A DNA stretch of 64,000 bases from Porticoccus sp905181945 (lineage in GTDB: Bacteria; Pseudomonadota; Gammaproteobacteria; Pseudomonadales; Porticoccaceae). Position 1 is the stretch's first letter, and each line of letters begins with the position of its first letter. The translations under genes and the position numbers were made by a program. Shown here piece by piece: positions 44,176-51,890 of the stretch. Below the pieces are notes generated by a model. The model ran no database searches. It saw only the letters and a program-made list of their open reading frames with translations, and had not been told where the DNA came from. The DNA lies in contig NZ_CP159825.1 in assembly GCF_047729555.1 (NCBI RefSeq), forward strand, positions 62,001-126,000, read 5' to 3'.

Positions 44176-45231
44176 TTGAGAGAGACGAAAGCCCGAAAAT
44201 TTACATTGATGCTCTTGTTGGCACTACTACCAGCGATGATCGGCGCTGCCTTGGTTGGGCCTGTTTTTATTTCTCCTATCAAGCTGATAGAAGTGCTGGC
44301 TGGCTGGTTAGGGCTAGGTCAACCCGCATTAGACCAGATTAGCGTTCAGCAAGAAGGGGTAATTTTTTCTGCTATCCGGTTTCCCCGGGTAATTCTTGCT
44401 GCATTGGTGGGCATTTGTTTGGCAAGTTGTGGGGCAGTGATGCAAGGGTTATTTCGTAACCCTCTGGCTGATCCCTCATTGATAGGTGTTTCCAGCGGTG
44501 CTTCTGCAGGCGCTGGATTAGTAATTGTATTTGGTGGCGCTTGGATTCATGGCAGCAGTTGGTTTGGGCTTACTTTTGTTGCTTTTGGAGCTTGCATGGG
44601 TGGTGCCTTAGCCGTCCTTCTCGTCTACCGTTTGGCTACATCTTCTACGGGTACTTCAGTTCCAACAATGCTCTTGGTCGGCATTGCAATTAGCGCTTTA
44701 GCAGGGGCTTTGAATGGAATATTTAGCTTCGTTGCAGATAATGAAATGTTACGCCGCATGAGCTTATGGCAAATGGGTAGCCTAGATGCAGCTAATTGGC
44801 CTCGCGTCGCGATAGCTGGTTGCGCTGTTGTTTTGCTGATTTTTGCCCTTCCGAAACAAAGCCGGGCACTTAATGCATTACTGCTGGGCGAGTCAGAAGC
44901 GCGCTACCTAGGAGTAGATGTGGAGAGAGTCAAGCAGCGAATTATTTTTCTCACTGCAATAGGAGTGGGAATATCAGTTGCTGTGGCTGGAATGATTTCA
45001 TTTGTGGGCCTTGTTGTGCCACATTTAATGCGCATGATGATTGGCCCTGATCACCGATATCTCATTCCTAGTTCGGCTATAGCCGGAGCAATTTTATTAG
45101 TAGTTGCTGACAGCTTTGCGAGAGTCGTAGTGGCTCCAGCCGAACTTCCGACCGGCATTTTGACCGCACTTTTGGGCGTTCCATTTTTCTTTTGGCTCCT
45201 AACAAAAAATCATCATAGAGCAATGAGATAA
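44176..45231 (+). CDS. btuC: Vitamin B12 ABC transporter permease
   Basis: FecCD/BtuC-family inner-membrane permease with about ten hydrophobic segments. Signatures are RFPRVILAALVGICLA, QGLFRNPLADPSLIGVSSGA, and the coupling region GMISFVGLVVPHLMRM with GPDHRYLIP. The start is TTG at 44176, supported by AGGAA seven bases upstream. At 351 residues it is slightly longer than E. coli BtuC (326). It transports cobalamin delivered by the BtuF-like protein, energised by the ATPase that starts five bases downstream. Confidence 0.93.
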   Translation: MRETKARKFTLMLLLALLPAMIGAALVGPVFISPIKLIEVLAGWLGLGQPALDQISVQQEGVIFSAIRFPRVILAALVGICLASCGAVMQGLFRNPLADPSLIGVSSGASAGAGLVIVFGGAWIHGSSWFGLTFVAFGACMGGALAVLLVYRLATSSTGTSVPTMLLVGIAISALAGALNGIFSFVADNEMLRRMSLWQMGSLDAANWPRVAIAGCAVVLLIFALPKQSRALNALLLGESEARYLGVDVERVKQRIIFLTAIGVGISVAVAGMISFVGLVVPHLMRMMIGPDHRYLIPSSAIAGAILLVVADSFARVVVAPAELPTGILTALLGVPFFFWLLTKNHHRAMR

Positions 45232-45236
45232 CAGTC

Positions 45237-46019
45237 ATGTCCTTAATAGCTTCTAGGTTGTCACTCAGTTATTCAGACATTCCTTTTTTGAGAGATATTA
45301 ATCTTTCTGTGTTGCCAGGAAAAATTACTACAATAGTCGGTCCTAATGGCGCAGGGAAAACCACATTGCTACAGTGTCTGGCGAACGAGATTTCCCCTAC
45401 TTCAGGCTCGGTAACTCTGAATGGCCGAGATATCAGAGATTGGCCATCAGTTGATCGAGCTATAATGTTATCTATTTTACCCCAGCATTCATTTCTAGAT
45501 TTTCCTTTTACTGCTGAAGAAGTTGTGATGCTAGCTAGAACTCCTCATGCGACTGGTGCAAACATAGATCAAAAAGTGGTGGCTGATGCACTAAAGGTTG
45601 TAGATGGTAGTTATCTATCGAAACGGCTATACACCGAACTGTCGGGAGGAGAAAAACAACGCATTCATTTGGCGCGAGTTTTGGCTCAAATTTGGCATCC
45701 GCATACAAAAGAGTCTTGTCAGGCGCGTTTCTTGATCCTAGATGAGCCGACTTCCTCTTTTGACCTAGCACATCAAAAATTAACTTTGAAGATTATAAAA
45801 AATTGCGCTGAAGAGGGTATTGGTATTCTGTTGGTGATGCATGATTTAAATTTGGCAGCAGAGTGCTCTGATCAGATAATACTTTTGGAGTGCGGAGAAA
45901 TAGCAATGATAGGTACTCCAGAAGAAGTTTTTACTGTAGAGGCAATCAACAAAGTATTTAATGTAAAAGCTAATATTGGACAGCATCCTGAAACTGGAAA
46001 ATTATTAGTAATAATATAG
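45237..46019 (+). CDS. btuD: Vitamin B12 ABC transporter ATP-binding protein
   Basis: ABC ATPase of the siderophore/B12 (FepC/BtuD) group. Walker A GPNGAGKTTLL, Q-loop LPQHSF, signature LSGGEKQRIHLARVLA, Walker B FLILDEPTS and the H-loop MHDLNLAAECSD are all intact. It closely follows btuC and precedes btuF. At 260 residues it is standard. In sequence alone it could also be a haem or iron-chelate ATPase (HmuV-like); the operon and riboswitch point to B12. Confidence 0.92.
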   Translation: MSLIASRLSLSYSDIPFLRDINLSVLPGKITTIVGPNGAGKTTLLQCLANEISPTSGSVTLNGRDIRDWPSVDRAIMLSILPQHSFLDFPFTAEEVVMLARTPHATGANIDQKVVADALKVVDGSYLSKRLYTELSGGEKQRIHLARVLAQIWHPHTKESCQARFLILDEPTSSFDLAHQKLTLKIIKNCAEEGIGILLVMHDLNLAAECSDQIILLECGEIAMIGTPEEVFTVEAINKVFNVKANIGQHPETGKLLVII

Positions 46020-46082
46020 TTAATCTTTAGTCCTATTTTTTTATATTAGATCAGGGCTGTTGTTTTTTTGAGGAGTAAGTTG

Positions 46083-47000
46083 TTGAGGACCCATACGGCT
46101 AAGAGATCCGCGCACTGCATCCTGATAGCAGTGCTAACTGCTTTTTTTCCCTTAAAAACAGTTGCCGATGTGCGTTTGATGGACGACACAGAAAGGGAGG
46201 TTCTGTTGAGTCGACCAGCGCAAAGAATCGTAAGCTTGTCTCCGCATCTTACAGAATTAGTTTTTGCAGTGGGCGGAGGGGGGCAACTTGTAGGTACTGT
46301 AAGTTTCAGCGATTATCCTGAAGCAGCGAATGACATCCCCCGTATTGGTTCATACAACACAATTAATTATGAAGCAATTGTTCAAATGCAGCCAGATTTG
46401 GTTTTAGCTTGGGGTTCTGGCAATGGTGAAGAAAAAATTAGCAAGTTAAAATCTTTGGGATTGACGGTTTATATTTCCGAGCCAAAGATACTCGAAGATG
46501 TAGCTTTATCGCTTCAAAAAATTGGTATTTTAGTTGGTAACAAGGATCAAGGTAACGATGAGGCAGAGAATTTTTTAAAAAGGCTGACCAAGCTTAAAAA
46601 AAGTTATAGCAATCAATCGCAAGTGAGCGTGTTTTATCAGCTATCAAGTGAGCCAATAATGACGCTTAGTGGGCGCCATCTAATTTCTGATGTGGTGACA
46701 TTATGTGGAGGGCGGAATGTTTTTGCTGAAGCTTTGCCGATAGCGCTTAAGGCGAACAAGGAATCTTTGTTGCGATCTAACCCTCAAGTTGTGATAGCAG
46801 GGGCCGAGAAGAAAAACCAGCTAGCATGGCTAGATCGCTGGAAGCGTCTATCATCAATAACGGCCGTCCAAAACGGACATATATATTTTATACACCCAGA
46901 TCTGCTGTCAAGGCATACCCCTAGGATTATTGATGGAGCAGAAAAAATGTGTAATTTTTTGGCAAAAGTTCGTAATCAAAAAAAAGAAACAGAACGCTAA
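46083..47000 (+). CDS. btuF: Vitamin B12 periplasmic binding protein
   Basis: Type III (helical-hinge) periplasmic binding protein. An exported N-terminus (hydrophobic run ILIAVLTAFFPLKTVA) is followed by PAQRIVSLSPHLTELVFAVG, the usual BtuF/BtuF-like beginning, then VGTVSFSDYPEAANDIPRIG and YEAIVQMQPDLVLAWGSG. The frame opens at TTG 46068, but this overlaps the ribosome site GAGGAG (46070-46075). TTG 46083 (seven bases downstream) or 46080 is the more likely start. Last gene of the B12 operon; its stop lies inside a terminator hairpin. Confidence 0.9.
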   Translation: MRTHTAKRSAHCILIAVLTAFFPLKTVADVRLMDDTEREVLLSRPAQRIVSLSPHLTELVFAVGGGGQLVGTVSFSDYPEAANDIPRIGSYNTINYEAIVQMQPDLVLAWGSGNGEEKISKLKSLGLTVYISEPKILEDVALSLQKIGILVGNKDQGNDEAENFLKRLTKLKKSYSNQSQVSVFYQLSSEPIMTLSGRHLISDVVTLCGGRNVFAEALPIALKANKESLLRSNPQVVIAGAEKKNQLAWLDRWKRLSSITAVQNGHIYFIHPDLLSRHTPRIIDGAEKMCNFLAKVRNQKKETER

Positions 47001-47028
47001 TTTCTCGGCGTTCTGTTTGGTCTTTTCT
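46977..47028. terminator. Bidirectional intrinsic terminator between btuF and amtB
   Basis: A perfect ten-base stem, AACAGAACGC (46988-46997) with GCGTTCTGTT (47008-47017), and a ten-base loop holding the btuF stop codon. On the plus strand an interrupted T-rich run follows (47018-47028). On the minus strand the run 46977-46987 gives TTTCTTTTTTTG. It can thus stop the btu operon and the convergent amtB transcript. Confidence 0.8.
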
Positions 47029-47048
47029 TGAGTCCTAGATTTTATATC

Positions 47049-48362
47049 CTAAAGGTCATAACCGCGCTCATTGTGCTGAGTAAGATCAAGACCATCTTCC
47101 TCGTCATCTCTGGAAACGCGTAGACCCATCATGGCATCTATCACTTTAAGTAAAACATAGGTAACAACAGCGGTATAAATTAAAGTGCTCAGCACCCCAA
47201 TGAATTGAATTTTTAGCTGAGCAGTTATAGCGATTCCTTCAGCTAAACCTTGACCGCTAAAAATTCCAAGCTCACTAGAGGCAAAAACCCCCACTAAAAT
47301 TGTCCCTAAAATGCCCCCTACCCCGTGCACGGGAAAAACATCTAATGAATCGTCTATTTTGAATCTCTGCTTTATTAGCTGTGTTGCGTAGTAGCAAATA
47401 ATCCCTGCTGAAAAACCAATAATTAGTGCACCGCCAGGACCCACAAAACCAGAGGCTGGGGTAATAGTACCAAGTCCTGCAACCATTCCAGTGACAATGC
47501 CTAATACAGAAGGTTTTCCATACTTAATCCATTCCATCATCATCCAGGCTAGCGCTCCCGTGGCGGCAGATATGTGTGTCACTAGCATTGCCATACCGGC
47601 ATCCCCGTTAGCAGCCAATGCTGATCCAGCGTTAAATCCAAACCAACCAACCCAGAGCATTCCGGCGCCAGCCACTGTTAGTGTCAGATTGTGAGGAGTC
47701 ATTGGTTGTTGTTGAAAGCCTTTTCGATTACCCAGAACGATTGCCGCAACTAACGCTGCTGTGCCTGCTGTGATATGCACTACTGTGCCGCCGGCAAAAT
47801 CTAGCAGCCCCATTTGCTGAAGCCAGCCACCACCCCACACCCAGTGGGTAACAGGAACGTAAACTAGAAGAAGCCATACGCTGCTAAATATAAGCACGGC
47901 GGAGAATTTTATGCGTTCAGCAAATGCTCCAATAATTAATGCTGGGGTGATTACAGCAAAGGTCATTTGGAACATAACGAAAACAGATTCTGGGATGTTG
48001 CCTGATAGAGTGTCTTCAAGAACATTTACAAGCATGAAATTGCTGAAGCCACCAATCCAGTTGTTTAATGCTCCGCCATCACTGAATGCCAGACTGTAAC
48101 CACAAATAAGCCATATTAATGACGCGATACAAGTGATTGCAAAGCACTGCATAAGGACGGAAAGCACGTTCTTGGCGCGAACTAGGCCAGCATAAAAAAG
48201 TGATAAGCCAGGAAGTGTCATAAACAACACTAGTGCAGTAGCAGTTATGATCCAAGCTGTATTAGCGCCATCAAGTGTTTCTGTGTGTCCGACACTTGGA
48301 GCCATTAAGGTCAATAATAGGGAGGGGGCGAGTGAAAAGTGTCGATTTAGGTGTTTAAACAT
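47049..48362 (-). CDS. amtB: Ammonium transporter AmtB
   Basis: Trimeric inner-membrane ammonium/ammonia channel. A cleavable signal (about residues 1-27) and roughly eleven transmembrane helices are visible. The twin-His pore pair lies in GGTVVHITAGTAAL and FPVHGVGGILG, and the Amt signature is DFAGGTVVHI. The cytoplasmic tail (SRDDEEDGLDLTQHNERGYDL) contains the acidic segment used by GlnK contact. At 437 residues it is typical. There is no glnK next to it in this window, and no convincing sigma-54 site upstream. Confidence 0.95.
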   Translation of the reverse strand: MFKHLNRHFSLAPSLLLTLMAPSVGHTETLDGANTAWIITATALVLFMTLPGLSLFYAGLVRAKNVLSVLMQCFAITCIASLIWLICGYSLAFSDGGALNNWIGGFSNFMLVNVLEDTLSGNIPESVFVMFQMTFAVITPALIIGAFAERIKFSAVLIFSSVWLLLVYVPVTHWVWGGGWLQQMGLLDFAGGTVVHITAGTAALVAAIVLGNRKGFQQQPMTPHNLTLTVAGAGMLWVGWFGFNAGSALAANGDAGMAMLVTHISAATGALAWMMMEWIKYGKPSVLGIVTGMVAGLGTITPASGFVGPGGALIIGFSAGIICYYATQLIKQRFKIDDSLDVFPVHGVGGILGTILVGVFASSELGIFSGQGLAEGIAITAQLKIQFIGVLSTLIYTAVVTYVLLKVIDAMMGLRVSRDDEEDGLDLTQHNERGYDL

Positions 48363-48407
48363 GATCCAGTATCCTTTTGTCCTATATTAGTGCACTTTAA
48401 TTTTTTA

Positions 48408-48424
48408 GATGCTTATAAAGCATC
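48408..48424. promoter_or_regulatory. Inverted repeat in the amtB upstream region
   Basis: GATGCTT (48408-48414) and AAGCATC (48418-48424) with a three-base centre form a perfect palindrome about 46-62 bases upstream of the amtB ATG. It could be an operator. TGCAC and GGTGCA half-sites resembling NtrC boxes flank it, but their spacing is not canonical. Confidence 0.35.
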
Positions 48425-48457
48425 AACTTCGGTGCATTTTTTATTGTGATTACTGTT

Positions 48458-48482
48458 TAAATGGGGTTTTTATCCCCATTTA
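48458..48482. promoter_or_regulatory. Nine-base-pair hairpin upstream of amtB
   Basis: TAAATGGGG (48458-48466) and CCCCATTTA (48474-48482) with a seven-base T-rich loop. It is about 100 bases upstream of amtB on the minus strand. No T-run follows on either strand, so it is not a simple terminator; an operator or mRNA-leader element is possible. Confidence 0.4.
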
Positions 48483-48612
48483 CTTATTTTACATGCAAAT
48501 ATTGAGCCATAAATCCTATTATCATGTATTTAAATAGCGCCTTATATGCTATTTCAGTGCAATTTAAGTAGGATGCAAGTATAAAATATATTTTTAAGAA
48601 AATAGAATAATG

Positions 48613-49155
48613 TTATTTTTTATGAACTGGGAGCGGTTTCCAGGCGAACTCAGGTGTTAGACTTTCCGAAGCATTGATTATTTCCTCTGGCTCCGGTTTG
48701 CCACGGTATTTTAGCTGCAATCCTTTTAAAAAATTACGTAAAACTTGATCTTTACACTCTCTATGGTTCTTGTGGCTTTCTTTCCTAAAGAAAGAACTTA
48801 ATTCATGGCTACTTAGCTCGAAGCTAGCTAGACTTAATATTTCTAAAATGTCTTCTGACTTTAGATTAAGTGCAATTTTTAATTTGATAAAGATAATATT
48901 ATTGGTTATTTTTTTTTCGGGCAAAGGTTGCACCCCGTCTTTTCTACCCCTTCTATCGATAATCAACCCATTAAGAAAAGAGGCTAGACTTGTGTCGCTA
49001 CAGTTAAGGTAATTTGGATCAGCATCTTTTTTTAGCCAGTTGCTAAGCTGCTTTCTAGTAGTTTCCAAATCTCCTAGCTTGAAGGCAGCAAGCATTTTTT
49101 GGTCGCTATAATCGAAGGTGTAGCGAATGCGTCGTAATACATCATTATTTGTCAT
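48613..49155 (-). CDS. DUF1456 (YehS-like) protein
   Basis: A 180-residue protein made of two copies of the roughly 70-residue DUF1456 unit. The first begins NNDVLRRIRYTFDYSD and ends FLNGLIIDRRGRKDG; the second begins NNIIFIKLKIALNLKSED and ends FLKGLQLKYRGKPE. Each closes with a basic RRG/KYRG segment, suggesting nucleic-acid or nucleotide contact, but no function is established. The ATG at 49155 has AGGA at seven-base spacing, so I prefer it to the 49185 start. The gene stands alone, divergent from the helicase-associated-repeat gene. Confidence 0.85.
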   Translation of the reverse strand: MTNNDVLRRIRYTFDYSDQKMLAAFKLGDLETTRKQLSNWLKKDADPNYLNCSDTSLASFLNGLIIDRRGRKDGVQPLPEKKITNNIIFIKLKIALNLKSEDILEILSLASFELSSHELSSFFRKESHKNHRECKDQVLRNFLKGLQLKYRGKPEPEEIINASESLTPEFAWKPLPVHKK

Positions 49156-49312
49156 TGAATTTCCTTTATGGTATCGAATGAGCATAGTTGTTTGTTACAC
49201 TAGCGCATAGCAACATACATGCTAGTTGCATTGGTTTGCTGTATTCGTAAATTTATATTAATATTTTCCTATGCACGAATATTTAAGAACAACTTACAAG
49301 AAGAACTAAATT

Positions 49313-50029
49313 ATGTATAGAGATCTAGCATCAAAACTCAAAGAAACAGAAGAAACGCCGTGGGATGTGGCATATGAACACTTGGCGACCTACAGAAAAG
49401 AGGAGACTAATACCCTGGTCCCCCAATTTTATTCTACTGACGATGGGTTTACATTAGGTTTTTGGCTTCTGAAATTACGCCAAGATCGTGCAAGTGGATT
49501 ATTGACAGAAGAGCAAATCAATCGCTTGGATAAACTAAAATTTGTTTGGGATCCTCACGAGCCTCATTGGGAAAAAGGGTTTGCTGAGACGCAAAAATAT
49601 AGAGCGAAGTTTGGTGATAGCTTGGTGCCTGAAAATTACCTTACAGAAGATGATCACTATCCATTGGGTGACTGGGTCAGAGCGCAGCGTTTGACTGAAG
49701 GCAACTATCCAAGAGAAAAGTATCAGAGGCTTTGTACGGTAGATTATGTCTGGGATCTTCGTGAGTATGATTGGCAAAGAGCATTTGCTGCCTTGAAATT
49801 ATACAAAGAAGAGCATGGCGACTGTTTGGTTCCTGCAGATTATTTTACTGATGAAGAGTCGGTAACAGGTGAACTAGAGTTAGGCCAATGGGTGATTCAA
49901 CAACGCGTAAATATGGTCTATAGCTGGTTGACAGAAGAAAAAATGTTAGCACTTGATGCAGAAGGCTTTGATTGGACTCCGGAATCTGGAGAGCCGCTAC
50001 ACCTACATCTTTATAACACCAGTGATTAA
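49313..50029 (+). CDS. Free-standing triple helicase-associated (HA) domain protein
   Basis: A 238-residue protein consisting almost entirely of three helicase-associated repeats, starting near Trp17, Trp86 and Trp154. Each has W-x2-[AG]-[YF] then K/R-Y...G-D-x-LVP-x-[NDQ]-[FY], a [LP]LG-x-W[VL] turn with Q/R, and ends in a W/D-containing strand (FVWDP, YVWDL, FDWTP). HA repeats usually sit at the C-terminus of large helicases and probably bind nucleic acid; here there is no helicase. Two tandem terminators follow, so it is monocistronic. The function is unknown. Confidence 0.8.
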   Translation: MYRDLASKLKETEETPWDVAYEHLATYRKEETNTLVPQFYSTDDGFTLGFWLLKLRQDRASGLLTEEQINRLDKLKFVWDPHEPHWEKGFAETQKYRAKFGDSLVPENYLTEDDHYPLGDWVRAQRLTEGNYPREKYQRLCTVDYVWDLREYDWQRAFAALKLYKEEHGDCLVPADYFTDEESVTGELELGQWVIQQRVNMVYSWLTEEKMLALDAEGFDWTPESGEPLHLHLYNTSD

Positions 50030-50056
50030 TACTCTAAATTAGAGTATATTTTTTTT
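50029..50056 (+). terminator. Intrinsic terminator 1 after the HA-repeat gene
   Basis: ATACTCTAA and TTAGAGTAT around a single central A (50029-50047), followed by a run of eight T residues (50049-50056). The hairpin begins at the stop codon. Confidence 0.85.
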
Positions 50057-50059
50057 CCT

Positions 50060-50095
50060 AAAGGTCGCCTATTAAGGTGACCTTTTTTCTTTTTA
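50060..50095 (+). terminator. Intrinsic terminator 2 before the ettA end
   Basis: AAAGGTCGCC (50060-50069) pairs with GGTGACCTTT (50076-50085), with one G-T wobble and a six-base loop, followed by a T-rich run to 50094. It backs up terminator 1 and lies at the 3' end of the convergent ettA. Confidence 0.8.
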
Positions 50096-51757
50096 ACTTT
50101 TTAGTCGTTTGTATTTGATGCGCTGAGGTTGCGCGTCAAGCCCTTTTCGGGCTACAAAATCATCATGGTATTCACTAAAGCTGCCCTCAAACAAGACAAC
50201 TTCACTGTCTCCTTCATAAGCTAAAATATGTGTGGAAATCCTGTCTAGGAACCAGCGGTCATGTGAGATTACCATCACACAGCCAGGGAATTTTTGAATA
50301 GCCTCCTCTAGTGCTCTCAGAGTCTCAATATCCAGATCGTTAGAAGGTTCATCTAAAAGTAAAACATTTGCTCCTTGTTTGAGAGTAAGGGCCAAATGCA
50401 ATCGACCTCTTTCACCTCCAGAGAGATCACCAACCCTTTTTTGCTGGTCGCCACCTTTAAAGTTGAACCTTCCAGCATATGCTCGCGAAGATATCTCGTA
50501 ACCGCCAATCTTGAGATTCTCTTGGCTGTCCGAAATCGCTTCCCACACACTCTGACTGTCGTTTAGATTTTCTCTACTCTGGTCAACAAACGCCAGTTTG
50601 ACTGTATCTCCAACAATAATGTCTCCGCTATCAGGCTTCTCTATACCAGAAATCATTTTGAAAAGAGTCGATTTTCCTGCGCCATTACCTCCTACAATTC
50701 CTACAATAGCCCCCTTGGGAACACTAAAAGATAGGTTATCTAAGAGTAATTGATCACCAAAACTTTTACTGACTCCTGAAAATTCTATGACTTTATCCCC
50801 TAAACGAGGACCAGGAGGGATATAAATTTCATTTGTTTCATTGCGGCTTTGAAAATCCTGAGAGCTCATTTCATCGAAGCGGGATAAACGAGCCTTGCTT
50901 TTAGCATGGCGACCTTTGGGGTTTTGTCGTATCCATTCAAGCTCGTTTTTAATGGTCCTTTGGCGAGCGTCGTCCTGTTTCTTTTCCATATCAAGGCGCT
51001 GTTCTTTTGTCTCCAGCCAAGTGGTGTAGTTCCCCTCGTAAGGAATACCATGACCTCGATCAAGCTCCAAAATCCAGCCAGCAACGTTGTCAAGAAAATA
51101 TCGATCATGGGTGACAGCAACTACAGTTCCTGAAAATTCTTCTAGAAATTTTTCTAGCCAATAAACAGATTCAGCATCTAGGTGATTGGTAGGCTCATCT
51201 AACAAAATCATATCAGGCTTTGAAAGCAATAAGCGACATAGGGCCACTCGGCGTTTTTCGCCCCCTGAGAGCTTGGTTACATCTGCATCCCATGGCGGCA
51301 ACCTAAGAGCATCAGCTGCAATGTCTAGCAAGTGATCTAAGTTATGAGCATCCCAGTGCTCAATAATATTTTCTAGCTGACCCTGGCGTTTAGCTAGCTT
51401 GTCGAAATCTGCGTCTGGTTCTGCGTAATCTAGGTATAATTGATTTAGGTCTTTTAGCGCATCGATCGCCTCACAGACACCATCCTCAACATTTTCACGT
51501 ACATTCTTATCTGGGTTTAGGTGTGGCTCTTGCGGCAGATAACCAACTTTAATGTTGGGCATTGGACGCGCTTCACCCTGGATATCAGTATCAAGACCCG
51601 ACATAATTTTCAGTAGTGTAGATTTTCCAGATCCATTGAGACCAAGAACGCCAATTTTAGCTCCTGGAAAAAATGATAGCGAAATATCTTTTAGTATTTC
51701 CCGCTTAGGTGGAACAATCTTGCCAACGCGGTTCATGGTATAAACATATTGAGACAT
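50093..51757 (-). CDS. ettA: Energy-dependent translational throttle protein EttA (ABC-F)
   Basis: Soluble ABC-F ATPase that binds the ribosomal E site and gates the first peptide bond according to ATP/ADP ratio. Two ABC domains are visible: first Walker A GLNGSGKSTLL and signature LSGGEKRRVAL, second GGNGAGKSTLF and LSGGERGRLHL, each with a DEPTNHLD/DEPSNDLD Walker B. The linker between (about residues 245-300) with the ARQRTIKNELEWIRQNPKGRH segment is the EttA P-site tRNA-interaction motif. At 554 residues it is the standard length. It is divergent from icmF. Confidence 0.97.
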   Translation of the reverse strand: MSQYVYTMNRVGKIVPPKREILKDISLSFFPGAKIGVLGLNGSGKSTLLKIMSGLDTDIQGEARPMPNIKVGYLPQEPHLNPDKNVRENVEDGVCEAIDALKDLNQLYLDYAEPDADFDKLAKRQGQLENIIEHWDAHNLDHLLDIAADALRLPPWDADVTKLSGGEKRRVALCRLLLSKPDMILLDEPTNHLDAESVYWLEKFLEEFSGTVVAVTHDRYFLDNVAGWILELDRGHGIPYEGNYTTWLETKEQRLDMEKKQDDARQRTIKNELEWIRQNPKGRHAKSKARLSRFDEMSSQDFQSRNETNEIYIPPGPRLGDKVIEFSGVSKSFGDQLLLDNLSFSVPKGAIVGIVGGNGAGKSTLFKMISGIEKPDSGDIIVGDTVKLAFVDQSRENLNDSQSVWEAISDSQENLKIGGYEISSRAYAGRFNFKGGDQQKRVGDLSGGERGRLHLALTLKQGANVLLLDEPSNDLDIETLRALEEAIQKFPGCVMVISHDRWFLDRISTHILAYEGDSEVVLFEGSFSEYHDDFVARKGLDAQPQRIKYKRLKS

Positions 51758-51890
51758 AAGGCTTACAAAACATCTGGTTATTGGTGTACCTTATATTTTA
51801 GCGGAAATAAGCAACTGACAGGAATGATTTATTATCGGACAATAGATATATGTTGTAAATTTAGAGTTTTTGCGAGAAGGAAAGCAAGTG

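Noticed and set aside
48363..48480. Sigma-54 promoter for amtB
   Set aside because: The nearest candidate on the minus strand lacks the invariant GG of the -24 element.
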